Translations under genes and position numbers: made by a program
NCBI GenBank assembly: GCA_030827515.1
Contig: JAUREI010000010.1
Coordinates: 1 to 44,608, forward strand
Length of the DNA: 44,608 bases
Source: Prosthecobacter sp.
Lineage (GTDB): Bacteria > Verrucomicrobiota > Verrucomicrobiia > Verrucomicrobiales > Verrucomicrobiaceae
Reading direction: 5' to 3'
Notes under the pieces: generated by a model
The model's input: the letters and a program-made list of their open reading frames with translations, nothing else
What the model was told of the DNA's origin: nothing
Database searches by the model: none
In this document: positions 15,139 through 25,071 of the stretch, piece by piece
How the letters are laid out: each line of letters opens with the position of its first letter
Numbering within the stretch: position 1 is the stretch's first letter

Positions 15139-17703
15139 ATGAACGATCGCTACCAAATCCTATCCAAGCTGGCAGCCGGAGGCAGCGGGACGGTGTTCCG
15201 CGCCTTCGACACCTCGCAAAACCGGGATGTCGCATTGAAGCGACTGCATGCCGAAGGCGTCGGCAAAGAGGACCTGCTTCGCGAGGCGCGCAGGCTGTAT
15301 GGCATCCGCCACCCCAACATCGTCACCGTGCACGACTACGGCGAGGACAACGAGGGCGCCTATCTGGTCATGGAAATGATCAAGGGCGAAACCCTGGAAA
15401 ACCACCTCCGCAAAGGCCCCCTGCCCCTGGGGGAATTTCGCGAACTTGTGCGCCAGACCCTTGCCGGCATCGGCGCCGCGCACGAGGCGGGTGTGCTGCA
15501 CCGAGACCTCAAGGCCGGCAACATCCTCGTCCTCTGGGACGTCCACAACGCCTTCAAGATCAAGATCGTCGACTTCGGCCTCGCCCAACCGCTGGCACCC
15601 GGCGGCGCCCCCAACGAATCGAACGCCGGCTCGGTGCACTCCATGGCCCCGGAACTGTTCGACGGCAGCCTGCTCGATGCCCGCACGGACCTGTACGCGC
15701 TCGGTGTCATCTATTACCAGGCCCTCACCGGTCGCATGCCCTTCGAGGGCGGGCATCCGGCCATAATCGCCGCCGCTCACCTGCACCATGATCTGACACC
15801 CCTCGCCGAACTCCGGCCCGATCTCTCCACCGGCTTCTGCGCCTGGGTCGAAAGCCTGATCAGCCACCATCCGGCCGATCGCCCGGCCGATGCCGGGTCC
15901 GCCCTGCGCCGCTTCGAGGCCCTGCCGCCCGAAACCGGTCTGATGGAAGCCGCGGAAGTCATCGAGGATGCCGTGCCACTGATCGCCCTGGCCGAACCCG
16001 CCGACGCCGTGCTCGAAGTTGCCGAGGCCCCTGCACCCTTCCTCACCCAGGCCGACACGACTCCCCTCGTTTCTCCGGCCGAGACCGCGGCCCTCGTTTC
16101 TCCGGCTGACACGTCTCCACTCGTGGCACCGAGTGACACAGCCCCGCTTTTTTCCCCGGCCGACACCGCCCCGCTGGTAGCTCCGGCCCTGATCGACGAT
16201 TCCCCCGCCCTGCGCCGTTCGCCTCCTCCCCGCCCACAGGCACCCAAGCCAAAGCGCTCGGCCCTGCAGATCATTCTGGTGGCCTTTGCGCTCATGCTGG
16301 TCGCCCAGTTCGCCTTCATCAGCTGGTACAAGCACAGCAAGCGCGAGGAACGCGCGGCCCGCTTCGCCGAATTGGCCGCCCAGGACGCTCCGACCGGCTC
16401 TGATCTCGATGTCCGGCTGCTGCTGGAGTTCCTGGATGATCCCGACTCCCAGGACACCGCCGCAACCACGCTGGCCCATCTGCAGGGGGGGGACTACATC
16501 AACTCCCTCGTCCTCGAACATCTGGACCGGGTTCGCAACTTCCCCGCCTGCGAGAAGCTGATTCAGGTCATCGGCCAGCGCCGGGCCAGCGCGGCTTTCG
16601 ACACCGTGATCGGCTTTCTGGAGGACGCCCGTGGCCCGGTGCGCCAGGCAGCCTGGATCGCGCTCGGCTCGCTCACCTCGACCGCCAATCTGCCGCGCGT
16701 GCTCGCCGCCGTGCCCAAGGCTTCGCCGCGCGATCATGAGGCCGTCGGCAAGGGCCTGATGGCCGCCGTGCAGAATGCCGAGGACCGCCGCAACGCCACG
16801 CAGGCCGTCATTGCCGCCTGGCAGTCCGCCCCCGGCGAGGCCCCCCATCGCACTCTGCTGTTCAACGTGCTCACTCGCGTCGGCGGGGCCGACACGCTCG
16901 CCATCATCACCAGCGCCATCGCCGATCCCTCCGAACAGGTTCGCCGCGCGGCCATCACCCTGCTCGCCGAGTATCCCACCCACGACCCGCTGCCGGCCAT
17001 CGCCGCCCGCTTCCCCGCCGAAGCCAACGACACCTGCCGCACCTACCTGCTGATCGCCGCGATCGAGCTCGTGAACCGGCCTGGACCGCTGTCGCAGCAG
17101 TCCCTGTTTGCGCACGCCCAGGAACTGTGGAGCCAGGCGCGCGACAGCGCGGAACAGCGCTATGTCCTGAGTCTGCTGGGCCGCATCGTCACGCCGGAAA
17201 CGGCCGACTTCTTCGAGCGCTACGCCGAAACCCTGCAGGGCGGCCAGCGCCGCGAGGCGCGCGCCCTGGCCAAGTCCTACCGCGACAAACTGGCGGACAT
17301 CATCGCCATCGCCCCCGGCAGCGATCCAACCGTGCTGCCGGCCGATCGCGCCGAGTATCGCCTGGGAGCCCAACTCACCCATCGGGACGGCGCCCTCGTC
17401 GACTGGAGCGACACAGCCGACTGGGCCGCCTGGCTGATCGAACTTCCCGCCCCCGGCAAGTATGAGATCCTCATCCATCAGGCCCAAGAAGGCGCCGCCA
17501 CCGGCACCTACGAAGCCCAGTTGGGCGAAAGCGTGCTGCCCGCCGCCGTGGTCGACACCGGCGGCGAGTTCAAGGGGTTCATCCTCGGCGAGGTGGAGAT
17601 GGCCAAAGCCGGCACCTACAAGGTCTTCCTGCGCCCGCGCCAGCTGCCGGCCAGCGGTGAACTGTTCCGCGTCCAGAAGCTGTCGATCAAACCCGCCGGC
17701 TGA
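15139..17703 (+). CDS. Transmembrane Ser/Thr protein kinase with HEAT-like and C-terminal beta-sandwich-like regions
   Basis: Start at the ATG giving [10 protein letters not shown] (15139); the frame upstream runs antisense through ruvB and is not coding. The 854-residue protein has a complete Hanks-type kinase domain (Gly loop GGSGTV at 14-19, K34, HRDLKAGN at 121-128, DFG at 145-147, APE at 170-172), a linker with five 9-residue repeats (305-349), a proline-rich stretch, one membrane helix (~375-396), a long alpha-helical region that looks HEAT-like (~420-720) and a final ~120-residue domain (735-854) resembling the beta-sandwich appended to fucosidases and sulfatases in PVC bacteria. The kinase would be cytoplasmic and the rest periplasmic. 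Ligand and targets are unknown. It precedes the haem-protein gene by 42 nt. Confidence 0.85.
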   Translation: MNDRYQILSKLAAGGSGTVFRAFDTSQNRDVALKRLHAEGVGKEDLLREARRLYGIRHPNIVTVHDYGEDNEGAYLVMEMIKGETLENHLRKGPLPLGEFRELVRQTLAGIGAAHEAGVLHRDLKAGNILVLWDVHNAFKIKIVDFGLAQPLAPGGAPNESNAGSVHSMAPELFDGSLLDARTDLYALGVIYYQALTGRMPFEGGHPAIIAAAHLHHDLTPLAELRPDLSTGFCAWVESLISHHPADRPADAGSALRRFEALPPETGLMEAAEVIEDAVPLIALAEPADAVLEVAEAPAPFLTQADTTPLVSPAETAALVSPADTSPLVAPSDTAPLFSPADTAPLVAPALIDDSPALRRSPPPRPQAPKPKRSALQIILVAFALMLVAQFAFISWYKHSKREERAARFAELAAQDAPTGSDLDVRLLLEFLDDPDSQDTAATTLAHLQGGDYINSLVLEHLDRVRNFPACEKLIQVIGQRRASAAFDTVIGFLEDARGPVRQAAWIALGSLTSTANLPRVLAAVPKASPRDHEAVGKGLMAAVQNAEDRRNATQAVIAAWQSAPGEAPHRTLLFNVLTRVGGADTLAIITSAIADPSEQVRRAAITLLAEYPTHDPLPAIAARFPAEANDTCRTYLLIAAIELVNRPGPLSQQSLFAHAQELWSQARDSAEQRYVLSLLGRIVTPETADFFERYAETLQGGQRREARALAKSYRDKLADIIAIAPGSDPTVLPADRAEYRLGAQLTHRDGALVDWSDTADWAAWLIELPAPGKYEILIHQAQEGAATGTYEAQLGESVLPAAVVDTGGEFKGFILGEVEMAKAGTYKVFLRPRQLPASGELFRVQKLSIKPAG
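16051..16185 (+). repeat. Five tandem 27-bp coding repeats (9-residue units) in the kinase linker
   Basis: The linker between kinase domain and membrane helix encodes five consecutive units of the pattern [A/S][D/E]T[T/A/S][P/A]L[V/F][S/A]P, residues 305-349. Every unit keeps the Thr at position 3, Leu at position 6 and Pro at position 9. The spacing is exact with no insertion. Ser/Thr beside Pro or acidic residues makes these candidate phosphorylation or phospho-reader docking sites, which is inference. Confidence 0.9.
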
Positions 17704-17745
17704 ATCGCGCTGGAACCCGCGGCCGAGCGGCGTAGTCTGCCGTAC

Positions 17746-20700
17746 ATGCGTTCCTTCTGCCTGCTGCTCGCCCTCGCGCTGCCCGCCATCGGCGCCGACT
17801 TTCCCGAACCGTTCGACACGGAAACCAAGCTCGAGAAATTTCTGCCGCCCGCCGAGGCCCTGGCCCGCCTGAGCCTGCCCCCGGGCTTTGAAGCCGTCCT
17901 CAGCGCCGCCGAACCGGACGTGCGCAACCCGGTCGCCATGGCCTGGGACGGCCGCGGCCGGCTTTGGGTGGCGGAGTGTTACAGTTATGGCGAGCAGGCC
18001 TTTGATCCGACCCTGCGCGACCGCATCCTGATCTTTGAGGACCGCGACGGCGACGGCCGCTTCGACTCCCGCAAGGTCTTCACCGATGAACTGCAGCAGC
18101 TCACCGGCCTCGAGGTTGGCCGCGGTGGCGTCTGGGCGGCGACCCCGCCGCGCATCGTCTTCATTCCCGACGCCGACGGCGACGACATTCCGGACGGCGC
18201 ACCGGTGCCGCATCTGGAGGGCTTCAAGGTGCCGCCGGACAGCTATCACAATCTCGTCAACGGCCTGCGTTTCGGTCCCGACGGCTGGCTCTATGGCCGC
18301 TGCGGCGCCACCGGCGCGGCCGAGGTCGGCGTGACCGGCACGCCGGAGGAACAGCGCATCCCCGTGCGCGGCGGCATGTGGCGCTACCACCCGCAGAGAC
18401 GCGTCTTCGAAACGATCACTTCCGGCAACACCAACCCCTGGGGCCACGACTGGAACGAGGTCGGCGAACTCTTTTACGTCAACACCGTCAACGGCCACTT
18501 CTGGCATGCCACCCACGGCGCCCACTTCGTCCGCGCCCACACCCTCGACCCGAACCCTCGCGCCTACGCCCTCATCGACCTGCATGCCGACCACTGGCAC
18601 TTTGACACCGCCCTCGGCTGGCAGGACACGGCGCGGCGCAAGGACGCCAACCTGTCCGACTCGCTCGGCGGCGGCCACGTCCACATCGGCGGCATGTTCT
18701 ACCTGGCCGACAACTGGCCGCGGGAATACCGTGGCGAGTTCTTCACCCTCAACCAGCACGGCCGACGCTCCAATCAGGAGCATGTCGAACGGCACGGCTC
18801 GGGCTATGTCGCCCGCCACCGGCCCGACTTCTTCCGCACCGGTGACAGCTGGTTCCTCGGCATCGACCTCGGCTACGGCCCCGACGGTGGTGTCTTTGTG
18901 CTCGACTGGAGCGACACCGGCGAATGCCATGAACGCGACGGCGTGCACCGCAGCAGCGGGCGCATCTACAAGATCCAGCACGGCAAGCCCAAACCCGTGC
19001 AGACCGACCTGGCACGGATGTCCGCGGCCGATCTCGCCGCCCTGCACACCCACGCCAACGAATGGTTCCCGCGCCGCGCCCGCATCGAACTCGCCGGCCG
19101 CGCCGATGCCGCCGATGCCCGCGCCCCGCTGCGCGAGCTTCTCGAAAACTCGAAGGATCCCGTCCTCCGACTGCGCGCCCTGTGGACCCTGAACGTGATT
19201 GGCGGTGCCGACGAAGCCCTGCTGCGCGGCCTGCTGCGCGATTCAAACGAGCACCTGCGCGTCTGGGCCCTGCGCCTGCTCGCGGATGCCTGGCCGCTCG
19301 ACACGCTGATGAGCGCCCGCCCGGCGAACTTCGGCGCCCAACCGGTCGCCAACGTCCCCAACCCCGAAACCCTGCTTCCGGAACTGGCCCGACTGGCTCG
19401 CGAGGACGGCTCGTCGCTGGTCCGCCTCACCCTGGCCTCCCTGCTCCAGCGCCTGCCGGTGGACAGGCGCGCCGAGATCGCCGCCGGCCTGGTCGCCCAC
19501 GCCGAAGACGCCGCCGATCACAACCTGCCGCTGATGATCTGGTATGGCCTCATCCCGGTCGCCAACGACCATCCCCAGCATCTGGTCGACCTCGCCCGCA
19601 CCTGCAGCCTGCCGGTGACCCGCCAGTGCCTGGCCCGCCGTATTGCCGAGGACATCGAGAGCCGACCGCAGCCGCTTGAGGCCCTGCTCACTTTCGCGGC
19701 CGTTGCCGACACCGCCGTGCAGGCCGATCTGCTCGCCGGTCTCAGCGCCGCCTTCACCGGCTGGCGCAAGGCGCCGAAGCCCTCCTCTTGGGATGCCCTG
19801 GCGGGCAAGCTTGCCCGCCGTGCCGAGCTGGCCGACACGGTGCGCGAACTCAGCGCGCTTTTTGGAGATGGCCGGGCGCTCGACGAGGTGAAACGCATCG
19901 CCTACGACACCAAGGCGTCCATGCCGCAGCGTCAGGCCGCCCTGCGCACCCTCATCGACAGCCGCCCGCCGGACCTGCGCGCGATCTGCGAAAAGCTGCT
20001 CAACGAGCGCTACCTGAATCCGGTCGCCGCCGCCGGCCTCGCCCAGTTCGGCGACCCGAAATCGGCCGACCTTCTGGTCAAGGCCTGGCGCAAGTTCCAT
20101 CACACCGAGCGCGGTCAACTGCTGGAAGTTCTGACCACCCGTCCGGTCTTCGCCGCAGCCCTGCTCGATGCCGTCGCCGCCAACGCGATTCCGCGCAGCG
20201 GGGTCACCGCCTACCACGCCCGGCGCATGCGTGAGTTGGGTGACAGCACCTTGGCCGACAAGGTGTCCGAGGTCTGGGGTGAAACCCGCGAGAGCGCGGC
20301 AGACAAGAAGGCGCGCATGGCCGAACTGGCCGCAGCCCTGACGCCCGAGGTGCTGGCGAAGGCCGATCGCTCCAACGGTCGCCTGTTGTTCAATGCCGCC
20401 TGCGCCACCTGCCACCGACTGCACGGCCACGGCGGCGCGCTCGGACCCGACCTCACCGGTGCCGGGCGTGACAGCCTGCATTACCTGCTGGAGAACCTCG
20501 TCGATCCCGGTGCCCAGGTCGCCGCCGACTTCCGCCTCAACGTCGTGACGATGAAGGACGGCCGCGTTCTCAGCGGCGTGCTTGGCCCGCGCAACGGTCG
20601 CACCCTGAACCTGCGCACGATGACGGAAACCCTGACGCTGGAGCAGGGCGAAGTCGCCGAGTCACGTGAACTGCCGGTGTCGATGATGCCCGAGGGCCTG

Positions 20701-20787
20701 CTCAACGCGCTCGCTCCGGAACAGGTTCGCGATCTGATCGCCTACCTCATGCACCCGAGCCAGGTGCCGCTGCCCGCGGGCCCGTGA
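17746..20787 (+). CDS. PVC-type haem-binding CxxCH protein (membrane-bound dehydrogenase-like)
   Basis: A 1013-residue secreted protein with signal peptide (MRSFCLLLALALPAIGA). The first ~400 residues form a propeller-like dehydrogenase-type domain with repeated FGPDGWLYG / RILIFEDRDGDGRFD-style blades; the middle is helical and HEAT-like; the C-terminus has a c-type cytochrome domain with CATCH at residues 886-890 and a likely Met axial ligand in SMMPEG near 980. This order is the PVC-specific architecture of proteins annotated as membrane-bound dehydrogenase plus putative haem-binding domain. Substrate is unknown; sugars or alcohols are usual guesses. It sits 42 nt after the kinase gene on the same strand and probably shares its transcript. 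Confidence 0.93.
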   Translation: MRSFCLLLALALPAIGADFPEPFDTETKLEKFLPPAEALARLSLPPGFEAVLSAAEPDVRNPVAMAWDGRGRLWVAECYSYGEQAFDPTLRDRILIFEDRDGDGRFDSRKVFTDELQQLTGLEVGRGGVWAATPPRIVFIPDADGDDIPDGAPVPHLEGFKVPPDSYHNLVNGLRFGPDGWLYGRCGATGAAEVGVTGTPEEQRIPVRGGMWRYHPQRRVFETITSGNTNPWGHDWNEVGELFYVNTVNGHFWHATHGAHFVRAHTLDPNPRAYALIDLHADHWHFDTALGWQDTARRKDANLSDSLGGGHVHIGGMFYLADNWPREYRGEFFTLNQHGRRSNQEHVERHGSGYVARHRPDFFRTGDSWFLGIDLGYGPDGGVFVLDWSDTGECHERDGVHRSSGRIYKIQHGKPKPVQTDLARMSAADLAALHTHANEWFPRRARIELAGRADAADARAPLRELLENSKDPVLRLRALWTLNVIGGADEALLRGLLRDSNEHLRVWALRLLADAWPLDTLMSARPANFGAQPVANVPNPETLLPELARLAREDGSSLVRLTLASLLQRLPVDRRAEIAAGLVAHAEDAADHNLPLMIWYGLIPVANDHPQHLVDLARTCSLPVTRQCLARRIAEDIESRPQPLEALLTFAAVADTAVQADLLAGLSAAFTGWRKAPKPSSWDALAGKLARRAELADTVRELSALFGDGRALDEVKRIAYDTKASMPQRQAALRTLIDSRPPDLRAICEKLLNERYLNPVAAAGLAQFGDPKSADLLVKAWRKFHHTERGQLLEVLTTRPVFAAALLDAVAANAIPRSGVTAYHARRMRELGDSTLADKVSEVWGETRESAADKKARMAELAAALTPEVLAKADRSNGRLLFNAACATCHRLHGHGGALGPDLTGAGRDSLHYLLENLVDPGAQVAADFRLNVVTMKDGRVLSGVLGPRNGRTLNLRTMTETLTLEQGEVAESRELPVSMMPEGLLNALAPEQVRDLIAYLMHPSQVPLPAGP

Positions 20788-20788
20788 G

Positions 20789-21181
20789 TCAGGTGCGCGG
20801 CTTCGACGACGGCTGGTAAGGGGCGCCGAAGGCCTGCTCGAAGTCGTAGCCCCCGGCAAAGTCCTCGAGGCTGTCACCGTCCTTCTTGCCGAAGTAACCG
20901 GTGCCGATGAGGTTGTAGACGATGTTGCCAATGTCCTCGCCCCGCTGGATGCCCCAGTCGTGCAGCAGGTGCAGGGCCATCGGACCGTATTCCTCGAGTG
21001 CGTGCAGGCGCACGCCCTCGAGCACTTCCTGACCGGTGACATGCTGGTCCTCCTGCCCTTCGCGGAAGTGCTTGACCGCGACATGCAGCGCCTCGCGCAC
21101 GAACTCGTAGGCGTGCGGATCGTAGCGGGGGTCCTTGGCGACGGCCTCCTGGACAGCCTGAAGGAACATCAGATCGGTCAT
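20789..21181 (-). CDS. Minf_1886 family protein
   Basis: A 130-residue soluble protein. The order DPRYDPHAYEFVREAL, then VTGQEVLEGVR, EYGPMALHLLHDWGI and a final GYDFEQAF block corresponds closely to the Minf_1886 family, a short conserved protein of verrucomicrobia, planctomycetes and relatives with no assigned biochemical function. No catalytic motif is apparent. It converges on the haem-protein gene with a 1-nt gap between stops and lies downstream of the TIM-barrel gene, with a strong palindrome just 15 nt before its start codon. Confidence 0.85.
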   Translation of the reverse strand: MTDLMFLQAVQEAVAKDPRYDPHAYEFVREALHVAVKHFREGQEDQHVTGQEVLEGVRLHALEEYGPMALHLLHDWGIQRGEDIGNIVYNLIGTGYFGKKDGDSLEDFAGGYDFEQAFGAPYQPSSKPRT

Positions 21182-21195
21182 GATTGGAACGGGAA

Positions 21196-21222
21196 GCGGC
21201 GCGGAGTCGGACTCCGCGCCGC
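21196..21222 (-). promoter_or_regulatory. Perfect 13-bp inverted repeat between the TIM-barrel and Minf_1886 genes
   Basis: Arms at 21196-21208 and 21210-21222 are exact reverse complements around a single G. As RNA it would fold into a very stable GC-rich hairpin between the TIM-barrel stop (21244) and the Minf_1886 start (21181). There is no T-run after it, so it is not a canonical intrinsic terminator; it could instead stabilise the upstream mRNA 3' end, attenuate expression of the next gene or bind a dimeric protein. Confidence 0.75.
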
Positions 21223-21243
21223 GGCTTGCCGAACGACGGAAAC

Positions 21244-22275
<1,032 letters not shown>

Positions 22276-22346
22276 GGTGGGTGGGAAGTGGGGATGAATT
22301 GCCCGAGGGCGGGCAAATGATAACGAACCGAACGCCCAAGGCACGC

Positions 22347-22385
22347 AAAAAAAGCCGCCCCGGGGCAAGATGACCGGGGGCGGCT
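22347..22385 (-). terminator. Intrinsic terminator downstream of folC
   Basis: On the minus strand AGCCGCCCC (22385-22377) pairs perfectly with GGGGCGGCT (22361-22353), and the stem is followed directly by a run of seven T residues (22353-22347). It lies about 240 nt past the predicted folC stop and 72 nt before the TIM-barrel start, so it should end the rsmE-folC transcript and separate it from the next gene. Confidence 0.88.
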
Positions 22386-22472
22386 GGCCGAACGCCCCGC
22401 AGGCCAAGCCCCCCTTGGAGCGTTCCCATGAAAAGTTGGACAGGTCATAAGAACCCGGCAGGACGGTCGTTC

Positions 22473-22519
22473 CGCTGGAATGCGCAGCAGAAGCGGAGCC
22501 GTGGCGGAGCATTCCAGCG
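22473..22519. repeat. Palindromic intergenic element (11-bp arms, 25-nt loop)
   Basis: CGCTGGAATGC at 22473-22483 is repeated as its exact reverse complement GCATTCCAGCG at 22509-22519. A nested pair TCCGCT/AGCGGA shares the left arm, so alternative folds are possible. Its size and location downstream of a gene resemble REP-type intergenic palindromes, but only one copy is visible in this window. Confidence 0.6.
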
Positions 22520-22623
22520 GTCGCGCCTCCCCTACCGTACGCTCCAGAGCGCTGCGAGCGGTCGTGGGGCATTTCGGTTCAATCCGCCATCCTTGTTCCC
22601 TGCCCCGGGACTGAGCGCACCCC

Positions 22624-23855
22624 TTACTGCACGCTCGGCTGATGGGCGGAAAGTTCCTGCAGGGCGAGGAATTCGCCGGCGAGGAAGAGGGAGCCGGTGA
22701 CGAGCAGCCGGAGGCCGTGGGGCGGGCGAGGGCCAGGGCTGCCGGCAGGCTGTCGGCGGTTTGGCAGAGCTGGGGGTCGCCACCGGCGGCGCGGTAGGCC
22801 TCGAGAATCTCGGCGGGCGGGACCGCGCGCGGGGAATCGAAGGCGGTGAAGATCCAGCGCGCGCCGAGGGGCAGGAGCGGGCGCAGCGTCTCGCTGTGGT
22901 CCTTGCCGCTGGAGCCGCCGAAGACGATGACGGCCGGCTCGCCGGGAAAGGCCTCCTGCCAGGCGGCGACCAGCGCCTGCGCGGCATCGGGATTGTGGGC
23001 GCCGTCGAGGATGAGTCGCCCCTCCTCCAAGCGCTGGAAGCGCGCCGGCCAGACGGCGTCGCGCAGGCCGGCCTCGATCACGGCCGACGACAGGTCGAAG
23101 CCGGCGACCTCAAGCAAGGCAACGGCGACGGCGGCATTCCAGCGCTGGTGCGGGCCGGCCAGACCGAGCGGCAGGCCGTCGAACGGCGTGTCGACAAGGC
23201 GCAGCGCCACGCCGCGCTCGGCGGCGGTGGCCTGCAACACGGCCAGGGCCTCGGGCTGCTGCGGACCGCTGACCGCCGGCACGCCGGGCTTGAAGATGCC
23301 GGCCTTTTCGGCGGCGATGGCCGCCAGGGTGTCGCCGAGCTGGGCCATGTGATCCAGGCCGATGCGGGTGATGGCGCAGGCCTCGGGCAGCAGCGCGTTG
23401 GTGGCATCGAGCCGGCCGCCGAGGCCGGTTTCCAGAATGACCCACTCGCAGTGGCGGGCGCGGAACCAGTCGAGGGCGAGCGCCAGGGTGAGTTCAAAAA
23501 AGGTCGGCGCCGGCTGCCAGTCGGCCACGCGCCCGCGCAGGAGGGACAGTCCGGCCTCGATCTCGTCGTCCGTGATCGCGCGCTCGGGGTCGCGGATGCG
23601 CTCGTTGAAGCGGATCAGGTGCGGCGAGGTGAACAGGCCGACCCGGAAACCGGCGGCGCTGAGCACGGCATGCAGGAAGGCGCAGGTCGAGCCCTTGCCG
23701 TTGGTGCCGGCGACGTGCAGGAACTTCATGCCCGGCGGGGGCAGCTCGAGCTCGGCGAGCAGGCGGTGCACGCCGTCAAGGCCGAGCTTGATGCCGTAGA
23801 CCTGGGTGCCGTAGAGCCAGGCGAGACCGGGCGACAGCGGGGCTTCGTCAGCCAT
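22624..23855 (-). CDS. folC: Folylpolyglutamate synthase/dihydrofolate synthase FolC with an apparent 1-nt frameshift
   Basis: Start at the ATG at 23855, preceded by a strong GGGGAGGAG ribosome binding site and overlapping the end of rsmE. The Mur-ligase-type P-loop GTNGKGST is at residues 50-57, with FTSPHL and RFNERI following, then LETGLGGRLDATN and the C-terminal DGAHNPDA. The frame is normal to about residue 375; around 22712-22727, within C-rich runs (coding strand), it must slip by one base to continue. In the shifted frame the protein ends with RLLVTGSLFLAGEF and a stop at 22624, giving ~410 residues, the expected family length. Without the shift an unrelated 120-residue tail would be read. 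FolC adds glutamate to folates. Whether the slip is a sequencing error, a mutation or programmed is unresolved. Confidence 0.82.
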
Positions 23856-24585
23856 GGCTCCTCCCCATTTCATGGACGAGCAGGGTCAGCGCCGCCAGCG
23901 AGGCCGTTTCGGCGCGCAGGATGAAGGGCCCGAGCGTCACCGGAAGAAACCCTCGGGCACGCGCCAGTTCCTCCTCGGCCGGGGTGAAGTCGCCCTCCGG
24001 ACCGATGACCACCCAGGCCTCGGTCGCCCCGGCCCCGAGGCCGTGCAGGGTGCGGCTGGCTTCCGCCAGCGAGGGCAGGATTTTCAGGGCGCCGGCGGGC
24101 GCGGCGGCGATGGCCTCCGCGAAGGGCTTGGGCGCTTCCAGCTGCGGCAAAAAGGGCGTGTGGCACTGCTTGGCGGCCTCGAGCATGTGGCGACGCCAGC
24201 GCGCCATCTTTTTCTCCAACTGCTCGCCGCCCGGCTGCACGACCGTGCGCGCGGTGAGGACGGGTCGCACCGAGGCGGCACCGAGTTCGACCGCCTTTTC
24301 GAGCAGCCACTCGAAGGGTTCGGTCTTGATCAGGGCCGGCAGCAGGTGCACGGCCGGCGGGCGCGCCGGGGTGGGCAGCACCTCGACCACCGCCGCCGTC
24401 ACCGTCTCGCGGGCAACGGTGGTCAGGCGGGCGCGCACGACGCGGCCGGCGCCATCGAAGATCTCAATCTCGTCGCCTACCTGCCGGCGCAGCACGCGCG
24501 CGCAGTGGCGCGATTCGTCCTCGGGCAAGACGAGGTCCCCTTCCCGCCAGTGGCCTGGGGGCAGATGAAAACGCGGCAGCGACAT
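23848..24585 (-). CDS. rsmE: 16S rRNA (uracil-1498-N3)-methyltransferase RsmE
   Basis: Start at the ATG giving MSLPRFHLP (24585); the open frame extends upstream without family-like sequence. The 245-residue protein has the PUA-like N-terminal part (SRHCARVLRRQVGDEIEIFDG), KTEPFEWLLEKAVELGA, and the SPOUT trefoil-knot signatures VIGPEGDFTPAEEE and LGPFILRAETA that bind SAM. RsmE methylates U1498 of 16S rRNA. Its stop codon overlaps the folC ribosome binding region/start by a few bases, indicating translational coupling with folC. Confidence 0.94.
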   Translation of the reverse strand: MSLPRFHLPPGHWREGDLVLPEDESRHCARVLRRQVGDEIEIFDGAGRVVRARLTTVARETVTAAVVEVLPTPARPPAVHLLPALIKTEPFEWLLEKAVELGAASVRPVLTARTVVQPGGEQLEKKMARWRRHMLEAAKQCHTPFLPQLEAPKPFAEAIAAAPAGALKILPSLAEASRTLHGLGAGATEAWVVIGPEGDFTPAEEELARARGFLPVTLGPFILRAETASLAALTLLVHEMGRSHG

Positions 24586-24697
24586 GTCCGGCTTTTCGCA
24601 CGCGCGGGCGGCCTTGGCAACGGTCTTGAATTTCCCTTTGCGCCGGCGGGTCCCGCCCCTACTTTCCACTTCCCCCAAATCACTCCATTGAAACATC

Positions 24698-25009
24698 ATG
24701 CCCACTTACGACTACCAGTGCCAGACCTGCGGCCATGAGTTCGAGGCCCGCCAGTCCATGAAGGACCCGCATCTGACCGACTGCCCCGTCGCCGACTGCG
24801 CCGGTCCAGTGAAGCGCAAAATCGGCCTTGGATCGGGATTCATCTTCAAGGGCAGCGGTTTTTACATCACCGACTACCGCAGCGACTCCTACAAGGCGGC
24901 CGCCAAGCAGGACAGTGCCTCGGCATCTTCCAGCACCTCCAGCACCTCCAGCACCTCCAGCACCGCCACGCCGGCGCCCAGCCCAGCGCCAGCGGCCAAG
25001 ACCCCCTGA
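24698..25009 (+). CDS. FmdB-type zinc ribbon protein
   Basis: A 103-residue small protein starting MPTYDYQC, the characteristic FmdB opening. Four cysteines form a zinc ribbon: CQTC (8-11) and, about 20 residues on, CPVADC. The central KRKIGLGSGFIFKGSGFY segment is also typical. The C-terminal third is a low-complexity Ser/Thr then Pro/Ala tail encoded partly by 9-bp tandem repeats. FmdB-like proteins are putative regulators of unknown mechanism. Divergent from rsmE (112 nt apart) and 62 nt upstream of rex on the same strand. Confidence 0.88.
   Translation: MPTYDYQCQTCGHEFEARQSMKDPHLTDCPVADCAGPVKRKIGLGSGFIFKGSGFYITDYRSDSYKAAAKQDSASASSSTSSTSSTSSTATPAPSPAPAAKTP
24931..24966 (+). repeat. 9-bp tandem repeat in the FmdB-type gene
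   Basis: Three perfect copies of CAGCACCTC (24931-24957) are followed by one 8/9 copy (24958-24966). They encode a Ser-Thr-Ser-like linker in frame, so copy-number change would alter only linker length. Confidence 0.9.
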
Positions 25010-25037
25010 GGTGGGGGCCCGGGTTGACGCTGTTGCA

Positions 25038-25069
25038 TTGACAATCCCCATATTGTCGTGAATTTTCAC
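25038..25069 (+). promoter_or_regulatory. Candidate promoter/operator region of rex
   Basis: A perfect -35-like TTGACA at 25038-25043 lies 17 nt before AATTTT (25061-25066), a weak -10. If used, transcription would begin at or next to the GTG start at 25072, producing a leaderless mRNA. Two dyads overlap it: GACAAT/ATTGTC (25040-25045 and 25052-25057) and GTGAA/TTCAC (25058-25069). The second resembles half-sites of the Rex operator but its spacing is two bases short of the common TTGTGAA-N4-TTCACAA form. Autoregulation is therefore only a possibility. Confidence 0.4.
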
Positions 25070-25071
25070 AA

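Larger units (their letters stand above)
22276..22623. other. 348-nt intergenic region between folC and the TIM-barrel gene
   Basis: This is the only gap over 300 nt. Besides the folC terminator (22347-22385) it contains a palindromic element at 22473-22519 and several shorter arm pairs. A minus-strand frame stays open across it, but that is the out-of-phase continuation of folC after its frameshift and reads through the terminator. I see no convincing gene or known RNA here. Confidence 0.7.

Noticed and set aside
15160-19053. Very long minus-strand open frame antisense to the kinase and haem-protein genes
   Set aside because: It contains no recognisable domain, is glycine/arginine-rich from codon-position GC bias, and lies opposite two genes with clear family motifs.
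24645-24657. GGCGGG T CCCGCC palindrome upstream of the FmdB-type gene
   Set aside because: Short and GC-only; expected by chance in this base composition, so not listed as an operator.
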